NCBI GenBank assembly: GCA_002796165.1
Contig: PCWF01000074.1
Coordinates: forward strand, 1 to 7,571
Source: Nitrospinae bacterium CG11_big_fil_rev_8_21_14_0_20_56_8
GTDB taxonomy: Bacteria > Nitrospinota > Nitrospinia > Nitrospinales > VA-1
DNA length: 7,571 nucleotides
Direction of reading: 5' to 3'
Positions within the stretch are counted from its first letter, which is position 1. Each line of letters starts with the position of its first letter. The notes beneath the pieces are model-generated. The model was not told where the DNA came from. It saw only the letters and a list, made by a program, of their open reading frames with translations, and searched no databases. Below are positions 1 through 5,993 of the stretch, piece by piece. The translations under genes and the position numbers were made by a program.

Positions 1-25
1 ATATTTTTCACTTGCGGTGCGAAAA

Positions 26-970
26 ATGAAAGTTGATATTACAAGCCAGCATGTTGCTTTGTCAAGAAAAATTAGGACCGCCGCGACTGCGGGAATTCTA
101 GGGATTTTTATGGGTTTTCAAGGGGTTGCAGGGGCCTTTGAGGGGTCTCCCGGAACCATGATTTCGGTGGATCAACTTCGGTCCAGGAATCCCGCGGAAG
201 TCGTGATTGTCGATACCCGGCCCGCATGGAAATTTCTCATTAGCCACATTCCCGGCGCCGTCAATCTGAACAACTGGCAGGATTTCACAAATACTGAAAA
301 AAGCGCGCGGGGAATTCTGATCCGCGACCTTTCGTTCATCGTCGGGAAATTGCGACCCCTGGGATTCGAACGGAACAAAGCGATTGTGGTTTATGGGGAC
401 CCCCGCGACCCCTGGCGAACGGACGGACGCTACTTCTGGATGTTTGAGTTTTATGGTTTCTCCTCGGTTGCGATTCTGGAAGGGGGATGGACCCGGTGGA
501 CGGAAGCCGGCGGGGCAATCGAACGCGGCCCCGCAAACCTGCCCCCTCCGTCGCGGCTTGCGGAAAACGAGCTTCACTTGAATCTGGACCGGGTTGCTGA
601 TAAGAATTGGATCCTGGAACGGCTCCAGTCAGACAACCTTGCCATCGTCGACAACCGCACCCGAAGCGAGTTCGATGGAGCCACCCCGTTCGGATCACCT
701 CGGGGAGGCCACATTCCGCACGCGGTGCATATCGATTGGCGGGATTTCTTTGATGAACAGGGCATCCTGAAAAATAGCGACACTCTGGTCCGCCTGCTCG
801 ACACATACAAAATTAACCGGAATAAGGAAGTGGTCGTCTATTGCACCGGCGGGGTCCGCTCGGCCATGGCCTACTTCGTGTTCCGCTATCTCGGTTATTC
901 CGTTCGCAATTACGATGGCTCCTGGTGGGATTGGAGCTATCATCCCGAATTGCCCATTGAATCTTCATGA
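26..970 (+). CDS. Exported tandem-rhodanese sulfurtransferase (thiosulfate/3-mercaptopyruvate type)
   Basis: This is a two-domain rhodanese that probably moves sulfane sulfur from a donor such as thiosulfate or mercaptopyruvate to an acceptor. Numbering from the ATG at 26, residues 1-37 look like a Sec signal peptide: basic SRKIR, then a hydrophobic run ending GVAGA. This places the protein in the periplasm. Rhodanese domain 1 (about 45-165) has the family motifs DTRPAW, HIPGAVNL and LEGGWTRW, but its active-site loop reads VVYGDPRDPW with no cysteine, so it is the usual inactive domain. Domain 2 (about 190-310) has the loop CTGGVRS, with catalytic Cys273, and ends GSWWDW. The start is uncertain. 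The frame is open to the window edge, a GTG lies at 17, and a TTG at 59 would give a more compact signal peptide. None has a convincing Shine-Dalgarno. The stop overlaps the start of the downstream Rieske gene, suggesting co-translation. The donor specificity cannot be read from the sequence. Confidence 0.9.
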   Translation: MKVDITSQHVALSRKIRTAATAGILGIFMGFQGVAGAFEGSPGTMISVDQLRSRNPAEVVIVDTRPAWKFLISHIPGAVNLNNWQDFTNTEKSARGILIRDLSFIVGKLRPLGFERNKAIVVYGDPRDPWRTDGRYFWMFEFYGFSSVAILEGGWTRWTEAGGAIERGPANLPPPSRLAENELHLNLDRVADKNWILERLQSDNLAIVDNRTRSEFDGATPFGSPRGGHIPHAVHIDWRDFFDEQGILKNSDTLVRLLDTYKINRNKEVVVYCTGGVRSAMAYFVFRYLGYSVRNYDGSWWDWSYHPELPIESS

Positions 971-1329
971 ATGAATCGCTGATCCCCGTGGCCAAGGTGG
1001 GAGACATCGAACCCGGGGGAAGAAAACGCGTGGATGTGAACGGAGAACGGGTGACCCTGTTCCTTCTGGACGGAGAATACTACGCGATTCGCGATACCTG
1101 CCCGCACAAAAACACCGCGCCCCTGTTGCGCGGCACTTTGGACGGGATCGGGATCAAATGCCCGAATCATGGGTTCAGGTTCGATCTGAAGACGGGGGAA
1201 TGCAATGTAGGGGCGGAGTGGAATACCCGGATTTATGCCGTCAAGGTGATCGGGGACGACATTCTTCTTGCCCCGCAGGGCGGGAAGGAATCCCCTCCCG
1301 GTTGTAATACCCTCCGGGGGACGGATTAA
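967..1329 (+). CDS. Rieske [2Fe-2S] ferredoxin-like protein
   Basis: This is a small single-domain Rieske protein of 120 residues that carries one electron on a 2Fe-2S cluster. The cluster ligands are clear: Cys45-Pro-His47 and Cys65-Pro-Asn-His68, in the order CxH, 17 residues, CxxH. The second box continues GFRFDLKTGEC, typical of ferredoxins of ring-hydroxylating dioxygenases and of NirD-like subunits. The additional disulfide cysteines of high-potential bc1-type Rieske proteins are absent, so a low-potential soluble ferredoxin is likely. There is no signal peptide or membrane segment, so it should be cytoplasmic, although its partner gene encodes an exported protein. The ATG lies within the ATGA overlap with the rhodanese stop and has no Shine-Dalgarno of its own, consistent with translational coupling. 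The last 18 residues or so lie beyond the Rieske fold and look unstructured. The redox partner is unknown, and no oxygenase or reductase subunit lies in the window. Confidence 0.9.
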   Translation: MNESLIPVAKVGDIEPGGRKRVDVNGERVTLFLLDGEYYAIRDTCPHKNTAPLLRGTLDGIGIKCPNHGFRFDLKTGECNVGAEWNTRIYAVKVIGDDILLAPQGGKESPPGCNTLRGTD

Positions 1330-1745
1330 CGGCTACCCGACCCCTCATGCTCGTGTTGCGAACCTTCCGGTTGACTCATTCCCGGCGAGCCCTCCTGCTT
1401 GGGAGAACCTTCCTCATGACCGGGGGAACCTTCCATCATGCCACCCATAACCGGCCGTCCCAGAGCCTCGGAGGCATGTTTCAGCGCTTCTTCGTAATGG
1501 GTCAGGGCCTCTTTGGCATGGCTTAAAGCCACCGTTCCATGCGTCTTGAGCTCCGGGGGGGCGTCTTTCTGATTCAAGCTGTACTCCAGGTGCTTGATCA
1601 TCTCTTCAAGATGGAGGAATCCCTCTTCTCCATGCCCGAGCCCAACGCTGGCATGGCCGCTCGCCTGGGCCCACAGCGGAGCCGCGGGGGTCACCGAGAA
1701 AATCCCCGCCATCAACAAACTGAAAAACCAAAACCGTTTCATCAT
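1326..1745 (-). CDS. smbP: His-rich small metal-binding protein, SmbP-like, periplasmic
   Basis: This is a 139-residue secreted protein resembling SmbP of Nitrosomonas europaea, a periplasmic protein that binds copper and other divalent metals through His-spaced helical heptads. Residues 1-27 form a signal peptide (MMKRFWFFSLL through PLWAQA). The mature part carries HLEEMIKHLE and then a tandem heptad array HAKEALT-HYEEALK-HASEALG with His every seven residues, the SmbP signature. There are eleven His in the mature chain and no Cys. Residues from about 103 onward form a Gly/Ser/Glu/Pro tail with repeated EGSP/EGSQ units and HEHE, which may be an additional low-affinity metal-binding segment or a flexible linker. 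A GGAGGA Shine-Dalgarno sits nine bases before the first of two adjacent ATGs. A TATAAT box lies about 60 bases upstream. The gene converges on the Rieske gene. The family is assigned from the heptad pattern. The metal specificity is inference. Confidence 0.82.
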   Translation of the reverse strand: MMKRFWFFSLLMAGIFSVTPAAPLWAQASGHASVGLGHGEEGFLHLEEMIKHLEYSLNQKDAPPELKTHGTVALSHAKEALTHYEEALKHASEALGRPVMGGMMEGSPGHEEGSPKQEGSPGMSQPEGSQHEHEGSGSR

Positions 1746-1806
1746 TATTTTAATTCCTCCCTGGACCGGAAATATTCGCCGATTGAGTCGCTGGATCTGT
1801 TTCCCA

Positions 1807-1812
1807 ATTATA
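1807..1812 (-). promoter_or_regulatory. Candidate sigma-70 -10 box of smbP
   Basis: On the minus strand this reads TATAAT, a perfect -10 hexamer, with a predicted transcript start near 1800 and a leader of about 55 nt that contains the GGAGGA ribosome-binding site. No good -35 hexamer is found at 16-18 bp, so the promoter may be weak or activator-dependent. It lies just downstream of the fliE terminator, which makes an independent smbP promoter necessary. Confidence 0.5.
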
Positions 1813-1843
1813 TCCGGTTTTCATAGATAAAATTACATAAAAA

Positions 1844-1870
1844 AACCCCCGGGGGGATAACCCGGGGGTT
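1844..1870 (-). terminator. Rho-independent terminator of the flgB-fliE unit
   Basis: A perfect 10-bp inverted repeat AACCCCCGGG (1844-1853) and CCCGGGGGTT (1861-1870) encloses a 7-nt loop. On the minus strand the hairpin is followed by a run of T (the A-tract at 1838-1845), as required for intrinsic termination. It sits 28 bp after the fliE stop and before the smbP promoter, so it insulates flagellar transcription from smbP. Confidence 0.9.
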
Positions 1871-1897
1871 CATTATTCGAGCTAACCGAATGCAACA

Positions 1898-2218
1898 TCA
1901 CACCTGCATGCGCATCACTTCCTGGTAGGCTTCCACAATTTTGTTGCGAACCTGCATCGTGAGCCGGAAGGCCAGATCGGCCTTGCTCACCGCAAGCATG
2001 GTTTCGTGAATATTATTGGTCTTGCCGGCGGCGAATTCCTCGATGGCGACATCGGCCTGTTTCTGCAGGTCGTTGACCTTCTTCAACGATTCCGCAAGGT
2101 TCTCGGCAAAGGAGGGACCGCCTTCAACCTTGTCCGCCGCGTTAGGCAGTCCGGTTTTCCGCAGACCGCTCGGCCCCTGCAATCCCTTTAAATTCGTCTG
2201 TAAGGTGATATCCTTCAT
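1898..2218 (-). CDS. fliE: Flagellar hook-basal body complex protein FliE
   Basis: FliE is the small junction protein between the MS ring (FliF) and the proximal rod. It is exported through the flagellar type III apparatus without a cleaved signal. The 106-residue length is normal for the family. The C-terminal half has the conserved pattern: SFAENLAESLKKVNDLQKQA, then NNIHETMLAVSKADLAFR, then VRNKIVEAYQEVMRMQV, whose end is highly diagnostic. The N-terminal 30 residues are variable, as usual. Upstream of the ATG at 2218 there is no clear Shine-Dalgarno (the bases read ACGGTACGGGCG). The gene follows flgB by 79 bp and precedes a strong terminator. In most genomes flgB, flgC and fliE are consecutive; here flgC is missing between them. 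A possible sigma-70 promoter lies in the gap, so fliE may also be expressed independently. Confidence 0.95.
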   Translation of the reverse strand: MKDITLQTNLKGLQGPSGLRKTGLPNAADKVEGGPSFAENLAESLKKVNDLQKQADVAIEEFAAGKTNNIHETMLAVSKADLAFRLTMQVRNKIVEAYQEVMRMQV

Positions 2219-2246
2219 CGCCCGTACCGTAAGTTCAACCTGTTTA

Positions 2247-2275
2247 ATTTAAGATTTTAATCCCTGGCTTGTCAA
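2247..2275 (-). promoter_or_regulatory. Possible sigma-70 promoter for fliE in the flgB-fliE gap
   Basis: On the minus strand a perfect -35 hexamer TTGACA (2270-2275) is followed after exactly 17 bp by TTAAAT (2247-2252), which matches the -10 consensus at four of six positions. The predicted start near 2240 would give a leader of about 22 nt. This is pattern evidence only. AT-rich gaps produce chance matches, but the -35 and the spacing are ideal. Confidence 0.35.
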
Positions 2276-2297
2276 CAGAATTAACCCTCAAGATCCT

Positions 2298-2723
2298 TTA
2301 CTGTTGCGGCAGTTCGGTAATGGCCGCGCGGACCGTGGACCCGCGTTTGACCATCAATTGCACCATCGTGTTATAGATAATCTGATTCTCCGCCAGCTTC
2401 CCCATTTCTTTATCGATGTCGACATTGTTTCCGTTCGATTTGGCCGCATCGACTTCCTCAAACACCTCGGGTTCCAGGTCTTCAAGCGCTTGCCGGGACG
2501 GTCCCAGGTGACTTTGATTGGTGGAGGTCAACTTCATCTCCCCTTCGAGGTCCAGAACCTGGTTCAACTGCGAGCGAAAGTCCACGTCGCTCGCCTTGTA
2601 ACCGGGGGTCTCCACGTTTGCGATGTTGCTGGAGATCAACAAATTCCTTTTGGACGCAAAATTGAGCGCCTTGGTCAACACCGAAGGCACACGGTCAAAA
2701 AACAGCAGTCGGTCAAGTAACAT
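2298..2723 (-). CDS. flgB: Flagellar basal-body proximal rod protein FlgB
   Basis: FlgB is a proximal-rod subunit of the flagellar basal body, exported by the flagellar type III system and assembled above FliE. The 141-residue protein has the N-terminal rod/hook motif SSNIANVETPGYKASDVDFR, in which the ANVxTPGYK core is diagnostic of axial proteins. It also has the family C-terminus GNNVDIDKEMGKLAENQIIYNTM, ending VRAAIT. The ATG at 2723 was chosen over an in-frame ATG at 2774 for two reasons: an AGGAGG Shine-Dalgarno sits 7-8 bp before it, and the predicted sigma-54 start (about 2738) lies downstream of 2774. The extra 17 residues of the longer form (MLILACNLLV and onward) are also foreign to the family. 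It is the first gene of the flgB-fliE unit. flgC is not present between this gene and fliE, or elsewhere in the window. Confidence 0.95.
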   Translation of the reverse strand: MLLDRLLFFDRVPSVLTKALNFASKRNLLISSNIANVETPGYKASDVDFRSQLNQVLDLEGEMKLTSTNQSHLGPSRQALEDLEPEVFEEVDAAKSNGNNVDIDKEMGKLAENQIIYNTMVQLMVKRGSTVRAAITELPQQ

Positions 2724-2749
2724 GATAAATCCTCCTGACAATATAACAA

Positions 2750-2766
2750 GCAAATTACATGCCAGG
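2750..2766 (-). promoter_or_regulatory. Sigma-54 (RpoN) promoter of flgB-fliE
   Basis: The minus strand reads CTGGCATG-TAAT-TTGCT. The -24 element TGGCATG and the -12 element TTGC have the exact 10-bp spacing between GG and GC. It matches the sigma-54 consensus TGGCACG-N4-TTGC at all positions but one. The predicted transcript start near 2738 gives a 15-nt leader that contains AGGAGG just before the flgB ATG. The position, the flagellar target gene and the divergent sigma-54 activator gene all support it. Confidence 0.88.
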
Positions 2767-2846
2767 ATTAGCAATCGGCGTCATTTCAAGGTCTATCGGG
2801 ATAACTTATTAAAAACATAAGACTTTTTTTATATCCAGCAGTCAAT

Positions 2847-2920
2847 CCTCCCCGACCCTGCCCATGAATTTCAGGGAAAAAATGCCCCCCCACCAGCAAA
2901 ATTTTGACATCCCCCCCACC
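2847..2920. repeat. Tandem C-rich repeats upstream of flgB, possible activator sites
   Basis: An exact 10-bp direct repeat, seven C followed by ACC, occurs at 2885-2894 and 2911-2920 (start to start 26 bp). A related looser copy, CCTCCCCGACCCTGCCC, lies at 2847-2863. Read on the minus strand they are GGTGGGGGGG. They lie roughly 110-180 bp upstream of the predicted flgB sigma-54 start, the usual range for enhancer-binding sites. Regulatory function is inference; the repeats themselves are seen directly. Confidence 0.4.
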
Positions 2921-2958
2921 CTGCTCTGCACATTTTTCCCCTGCCCGGCTTTTAAGCA

Positions 2959-2967
2959 TGGTATATT
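2959..2967 (+). promoter_or_regulatory. Candidate extended -10 promoter of the GAF/sigma-54 activator gene
   Basis: TG-G-TATATT fits an extended -10 element (TGnTATAAT), which can function without a good -35; none is found at the right distance. The predicted start near 2974 would give a leader of about 42 nt before the ATG at 3016. Confidence is low because the flanks are AT-rich. Confidence 0.35.
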
Positions 2968-3015
2968 TATAACGTTGTGTACTTTTCTTACTCAACCTGG
3001 AATACCTGAAGCCCC

Positions 3016-5856
3016 ATGAGCCCGGAACTTGAGAAATTAACTCAGACAATTCAAAAGTTTGGTAAAGAAAACCTGTCGGACATCCTGCATTACACCGCGA
3101 CGGGTCTGCAAGCCCTTTTCGGTTGCAAAATGTCCCGGATTTATCTTGAGGATTTGTATGAGGGCATGTTGATCTGTCATTACGTGACCGGGCAAAATCA
3201 GGCGGAGAAGGAAAAAATAACGCAATTCGTCGCGTCTCCCGATTCCATCATGACCCTGGCTTTTTTCAGGAACGAGGTAATCCTCTCCTGGAAACTGGGG
3301 GAGAAAAGCCGCCCCAAGGGAGATCCCTTCGCCGAGATGACGGGGATCCGGTCTTCGGCGATTTTCCCCATCACCCACCAGTTGCGCCCCATCGGCGCGC
3401 TGAGCCTCGATTGGGATCGGGACGGGGAATGCCTGTCCGAGGAGAAAATGCACCTCATCACCGGCTTTCTTCTGGCCAATGCCGCCGTCATCGACCGGGC
3501 GAAGAAATTTCATCAGAAGATCTCTTTCTCGCGTCACCTGGACCTGGCGCGCAAGAAGGAAGCGGCATTCCGTCTCGTACGTTCCGCCGTGAAATTGATC
3601 GACCGCCTCACCTTGGCGTCGGTGCTGGTTCCCCTGTCCACGCAAAATCTCATCACCAAATCGCAGAAACCCTCCGACCTGGCGGAAGTGATGGCGGTGT
3701 TCTCCAAAAACAAGGAAGACGCGCTCATCTACAGCAACAAGGACCGCATCAGCATCCTTCACAACGAAAACCTGATCAACCGCATCGTGCGATACGACGA
3801 ACACATCGGTCTCGTCGCCAAGGATCCCGATATCGGTTCCGTATACATTGAAGATATCGGGGAAGAGGAATTCACCCGGAAGGACGTCGTCAGCCAGATC
3901 AATCTGGTTTCCTTTTACCAGATCCCGAAATTCAACCGGCAGACGGGACATTTCATCTGCGCCGTGAATTACTACACCAATCAGCCTTACCGGTTTTCCA
4001 AGTTCGAAAAGCACCTTCTGGAAGACCATGCCGCCATGATCGAAAAACTCATCCTGGAGGAAAGCCCGGAACACATCGAGATTCAGGTCTTGTCCGAAAT
4101 CGAAGGTCTCCTTTCCGAGAAAGACGATTCGCTCCAGGATTTTCTGCACCGGATCCTCGACAAGGTATCGGAACTGATCGGCGCGGCTTGCGGCACGATC
4201 TCCCTGACTCAGACGATCGACGGCAAGCCCTGGCTGGTGGTGGAAACTCCTGAAGGCAAGCTGGTGGGCGCCAAATCGAGAGGCTGGATGAAAAGCACCA
4301 TCCCACCCCTCCCCATCGGCGGGGACGATATGCCCGTGCACTCAAAATCCCTGAACGGGTACTGCGCCCACACCGCCCGACCGATCCTGGTCAACGATGT
4401 GTACGACCCGGAACTGACCCAGGGCTTCTACAAGAATCTTCTCCCCTCGGTGCAAGCCGAGATGGCCGTTCCGTTGATTTATGGCCATAGCGTTCTCGGC
4501 GTGATCACCCAGGACAGCTTCCGAAAAAATTACTTCACCGATGAACATAAAAAAATTTTACAGATCATTTCCACCCTGATCGCCTCCAAAGTCCACAATC
4601 TGATCCAACTCGACGACCTCAAGCACCAGGTCAGCCACATCCGCCGGGACATCGAATACCGCGATCCCAAGGTTTCCTCCTACCATCTGGGCAACGTGAT
4701 CGGCAAAAGCCAGCGTATCCACTCCCTGGTGCGCCGCGTCGATACGGTGGTCGAGTCGATCTGCAACCGCATGCTCGAATGGGAGCGGGGGAAACAGGAC
4801 GAAAACACCATGGGGCTCCCCTGCCTGCTTCTGTATGGACAGACGGGAACCGGCAAGGAATTTTTCTTCAACAACATTTATTCCCGCATCACCGAAGTAT
4901 TTCAGAAAGCCAAAGGCGCGCATTTCAAAGCCCCCCTGCGCAAAACCAATATCGCGGCTTACAGCGGAGACCTCACCTACTCCGAATTGTTCGGCCACGC
5001 CAAAGGCGCATTTACGGGAGCCGAGTTTCACCGCGAGGGAATCCTTGAGGAAGCCAACGGCGGCGTGGTGTTCCTCGACGAGATCGGCGACGCCGATCCC
5101 AAGACCCAGGTCCAACTGTTGCGGTTCCTCGATACGGGGGTGTTTCTGCGCCTGGGGGAAAACCGGCCCCGGTACTCGCGGATCTTCCTCATCGCCGCCA
5201 CGAACAAAAACCTGCGCGAGGAGATCGAAAAAGGGAAATTCCGGGAAGATCTGTTCCACCGGCTCAACGCGCTCAGTTTCAACATCCCCAGTTTAAACGA
5301 ACGCCGCGAGGACATCGAGGACCTGGCGATCCATTTCCTTGGCATCCTTGAACAGGCATACAAGCGGGATTTCAAGGATTCCGCTCCCCTGCAAATGGAG
5401 AAGGAAGCCATCGAGTATTTAAAAAATTATCATTACCGGGGCAACGTGCGCGAACTGAAAAATATCCTTCTCCGCGCGGTGATGTTTCGCAAAGACCACA
5501 TCATCCGGCTGGAGGACGTGGCCGCTTCCAGCCAAACCGATTCCCATGAGCGCGAGATTCATTCCCCGCTGGACGCCGGTATCGGACGCGACGCAATCCT
5601 TGACCGGTTGGAATCGGGAAGCGGCGATTTCTGGAGCGAGATCCACCTGCCCTTCAAACAGAAACGCATGACCCGGGATACCGTGCGCAACCTGATCGAT
5701 GCCGCCCGGTTCCGGTACCAGGCCAATCTACCCGGGCTCGCCATCAAACTCCGCGCCGTCAGCGGGGAGTATCCGGAGCGGCCCGAAGAACGGCGGAAAT
5801 TCATCAGCTTCAAAAATTTCCTTTACAAAACCGTAAAGATCACCGCAATTCATTAG
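3016..5856 (+). CDS. Sigma-54-dependent transcriptional activator with GAF-type sensor domains
   Basis: This 946-residue enhancer-binding protein should use ATP to remodel RNA polymerase-sigma-54 at promoters. Three sensor-like segments precede the motor: GAF (about 15-160), a degenerate GAF-like segment (about 180-348), and a clearer GAF (about 356-535, with NGYCAHTARPILVNDVYD and the VPLIYGHSVLGVI strand). The AAA+ domain spans about 558-830. It has Walker A GQTGTGKE (608-615, Gln for the usual Glu), the sigma-54 contact loop GAFTGA (664-669), Walker B GGVVFLDE with Asp688-Glu689, FREDLFHRLN (742-751) and RGNVREL (808-814). About 15-20 extra residues sit between VIGKS (561-565) and Walker A. 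There is no response-regulator receiver domain, so control is probably by ligand or protein binding to the GAFs. The C-terminal 110 residues do not look like the usual Fis-type HTH. Divergent placement from the sigma-54-driven flgB-fliE unit suggests that unit as its target (inference). The ribosome-binding site is weak. Confidence 0.93.
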   Translation: MSPELEKLTQTIQKFGKENLSDILHYTATGLQALFGCKMSRIYLEDLYEGMLICHYVTGQNQAEKEKITQFVASPDSIMTLAFFRNEVILSWKLGEKSRPKGDPFAEMTGIRSSAIFPITHQLRPIGALSLDWDRDGECLSEEKMHLITGFLLANAAVIDRAKKFHQKISFSRHLDLARKKEAAFRLVRSAVKLIDRLTLASVLVPLSTQNLITKSQKPSDLAEVMAVFSKNKEDALIYSNKDRISILHNENLINRIVRYDEHIGLVAKDPDIGSVYIEDIGEEEFTRKDVVSQINLVSFYQIPKFNRQTGHFICAVNYYTNQPYRFSKFEKHLLEDHAAMIEKLILEESPEHIEIQVLSEIEGLLSEKDDSLQDFLHRILDKVSELIGAACGTISLTQTIDGKPWLVVETPEGKLVGAKSRGWMKSTIPPLPIGGDDMPVHSKSLNGYCAHTARPILVNDVYDPELTQGFYKNLLPSVQAEMAVPLIYGHSVLGVITQDSFRKNYFTDEHKKILQIISTLIASKVHNLIQLDDLKHQVSHIRRDIEYRDPKVSSYHLGNVIGKSQRIHSLVRRVDTVVESICNRMLEWERGKQDENTMGLPCLLLYGQTGTGKEFFFNNIYSRITEVFQKAKGAHFKAPLRKTNIAAYSGDLTYSELFGHAKGAFTGAEFHREGILEEANGGVVFLDEIGDADPKTQVQLLRFLDTGVFLRLGENRPRYSRIFLIAATNKNLREEIEKGKFREDLFHRLNALSFNIPSLNERREDIEDLAIHFLGILEQAYKRDFKDSAPLQMEKEAIEYLKNYHYRGNVRELKNILLRAVMFRKDHIIRLEDVAASSQTDSHEREIHSPLDAGIGRDAILDRLESGSGDFWSEIHLPFKQKRMTRDTVRNLIDAARFRYQANLPGLAIKLRAVSGEYPERPEERRKFISFKNFLYKTVKITAIH

Positions 5857-5890
5857 AAATGCCGGGTCAAAATAGTGAGAGGAATTGGAG

Positions 5891-5920
5891 TGGACGACTC
5901 AAGGGAAAATCTGCTAGACT
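5891..5920 (+). promoter_or_regulatory. Candidate sigma-70 promoter of ahcY
   Basis: TGGACG (5891-5896, four of six matches to TTGACA) and TAGACT (5915-5920, four of six to TATAAT) are 18 bp apart. An extended -10 TG lies at 5912-5913. The predicted start near 5927 gives a leader of about 133 nt before ahcY. It lies just after the activator gene, after which no terminator was seen, so some read-through into ahcY is also possible. Confidence 0.45.
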
Positions 5921-5939
5921 GCCTTTCTGCAAGGGGGAA

Positions 5940-5993
5940 CCGGAACCCGCCGTCCTGTCGATGCGGACCGGGAGGATCCCCGCTTCTTTCCGG
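5940..5993 (+). promoter_or_regulatory. Structured 5' leader element upstream of ahcY
   Basis: The leader can fold into an outer stem CCGGAA (5940-5945) with TTCCGG (5988-5993). This encloses an inner hairpin in which CCCG and GTCC (5946-5949 and 5952-5955, split by a two-base bulge) pair with GGACCGGG (5965-5972) around a 9-nt loop. The ribosome-binding site AAGGAG (6049-6054) lies well downstream. The known SAH riboswitch consensus was looked for and not recognised. The element could be a regulatory leader or simply a GC-rich spacer; only the pairing is seen. Confidence 0.3.

Noticed and set aside
1539..1830. Plus-strand open frames opposite smbP.
   Set aside because: They are antisense to smbP, which has a signal peptide, His heptads, a Shine-Dalgarno and a -10 box; the plus frames have none of these.
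2724..2774. Upstream in-frame ATG at 2774 that would add 17 hydrophobic residues to FlgB.
   Set aside because: The sigma-54 promoter lies between the two ATGs, the AGGAGG site serves the ATG at 2723, and FlgB proteins start near MxLLDRLL without a signal sequence.
2805..2830. Small hairpin CTTAT/ATAAG followed by a T-run on the plus strand, terminator-like.
   Set aside because: The stem is only five AT-rich pairs, and no plus-strand gene ends upstream of it; the flanking genes diverge from this region.
2904..2909. TTGACA hexamer on the plus strand as a -35 box for the activator gene.
   Set aside because: At 16-18 bp downstream there is no acceptable -10 (TGCACA-like bases within a C-rich stretch). 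The extended -10 at 2959-2967 is a better candidate.
3037..4341. Long open frame on the minus strand (434 codons) opposite the activator gene.
   Set aside because: It is antisense to a gene with clear GAF/AAA+ homology, its translation shows no recognisable family and has biased composition, and no start signal was seen. It is a shadow of codon bias.
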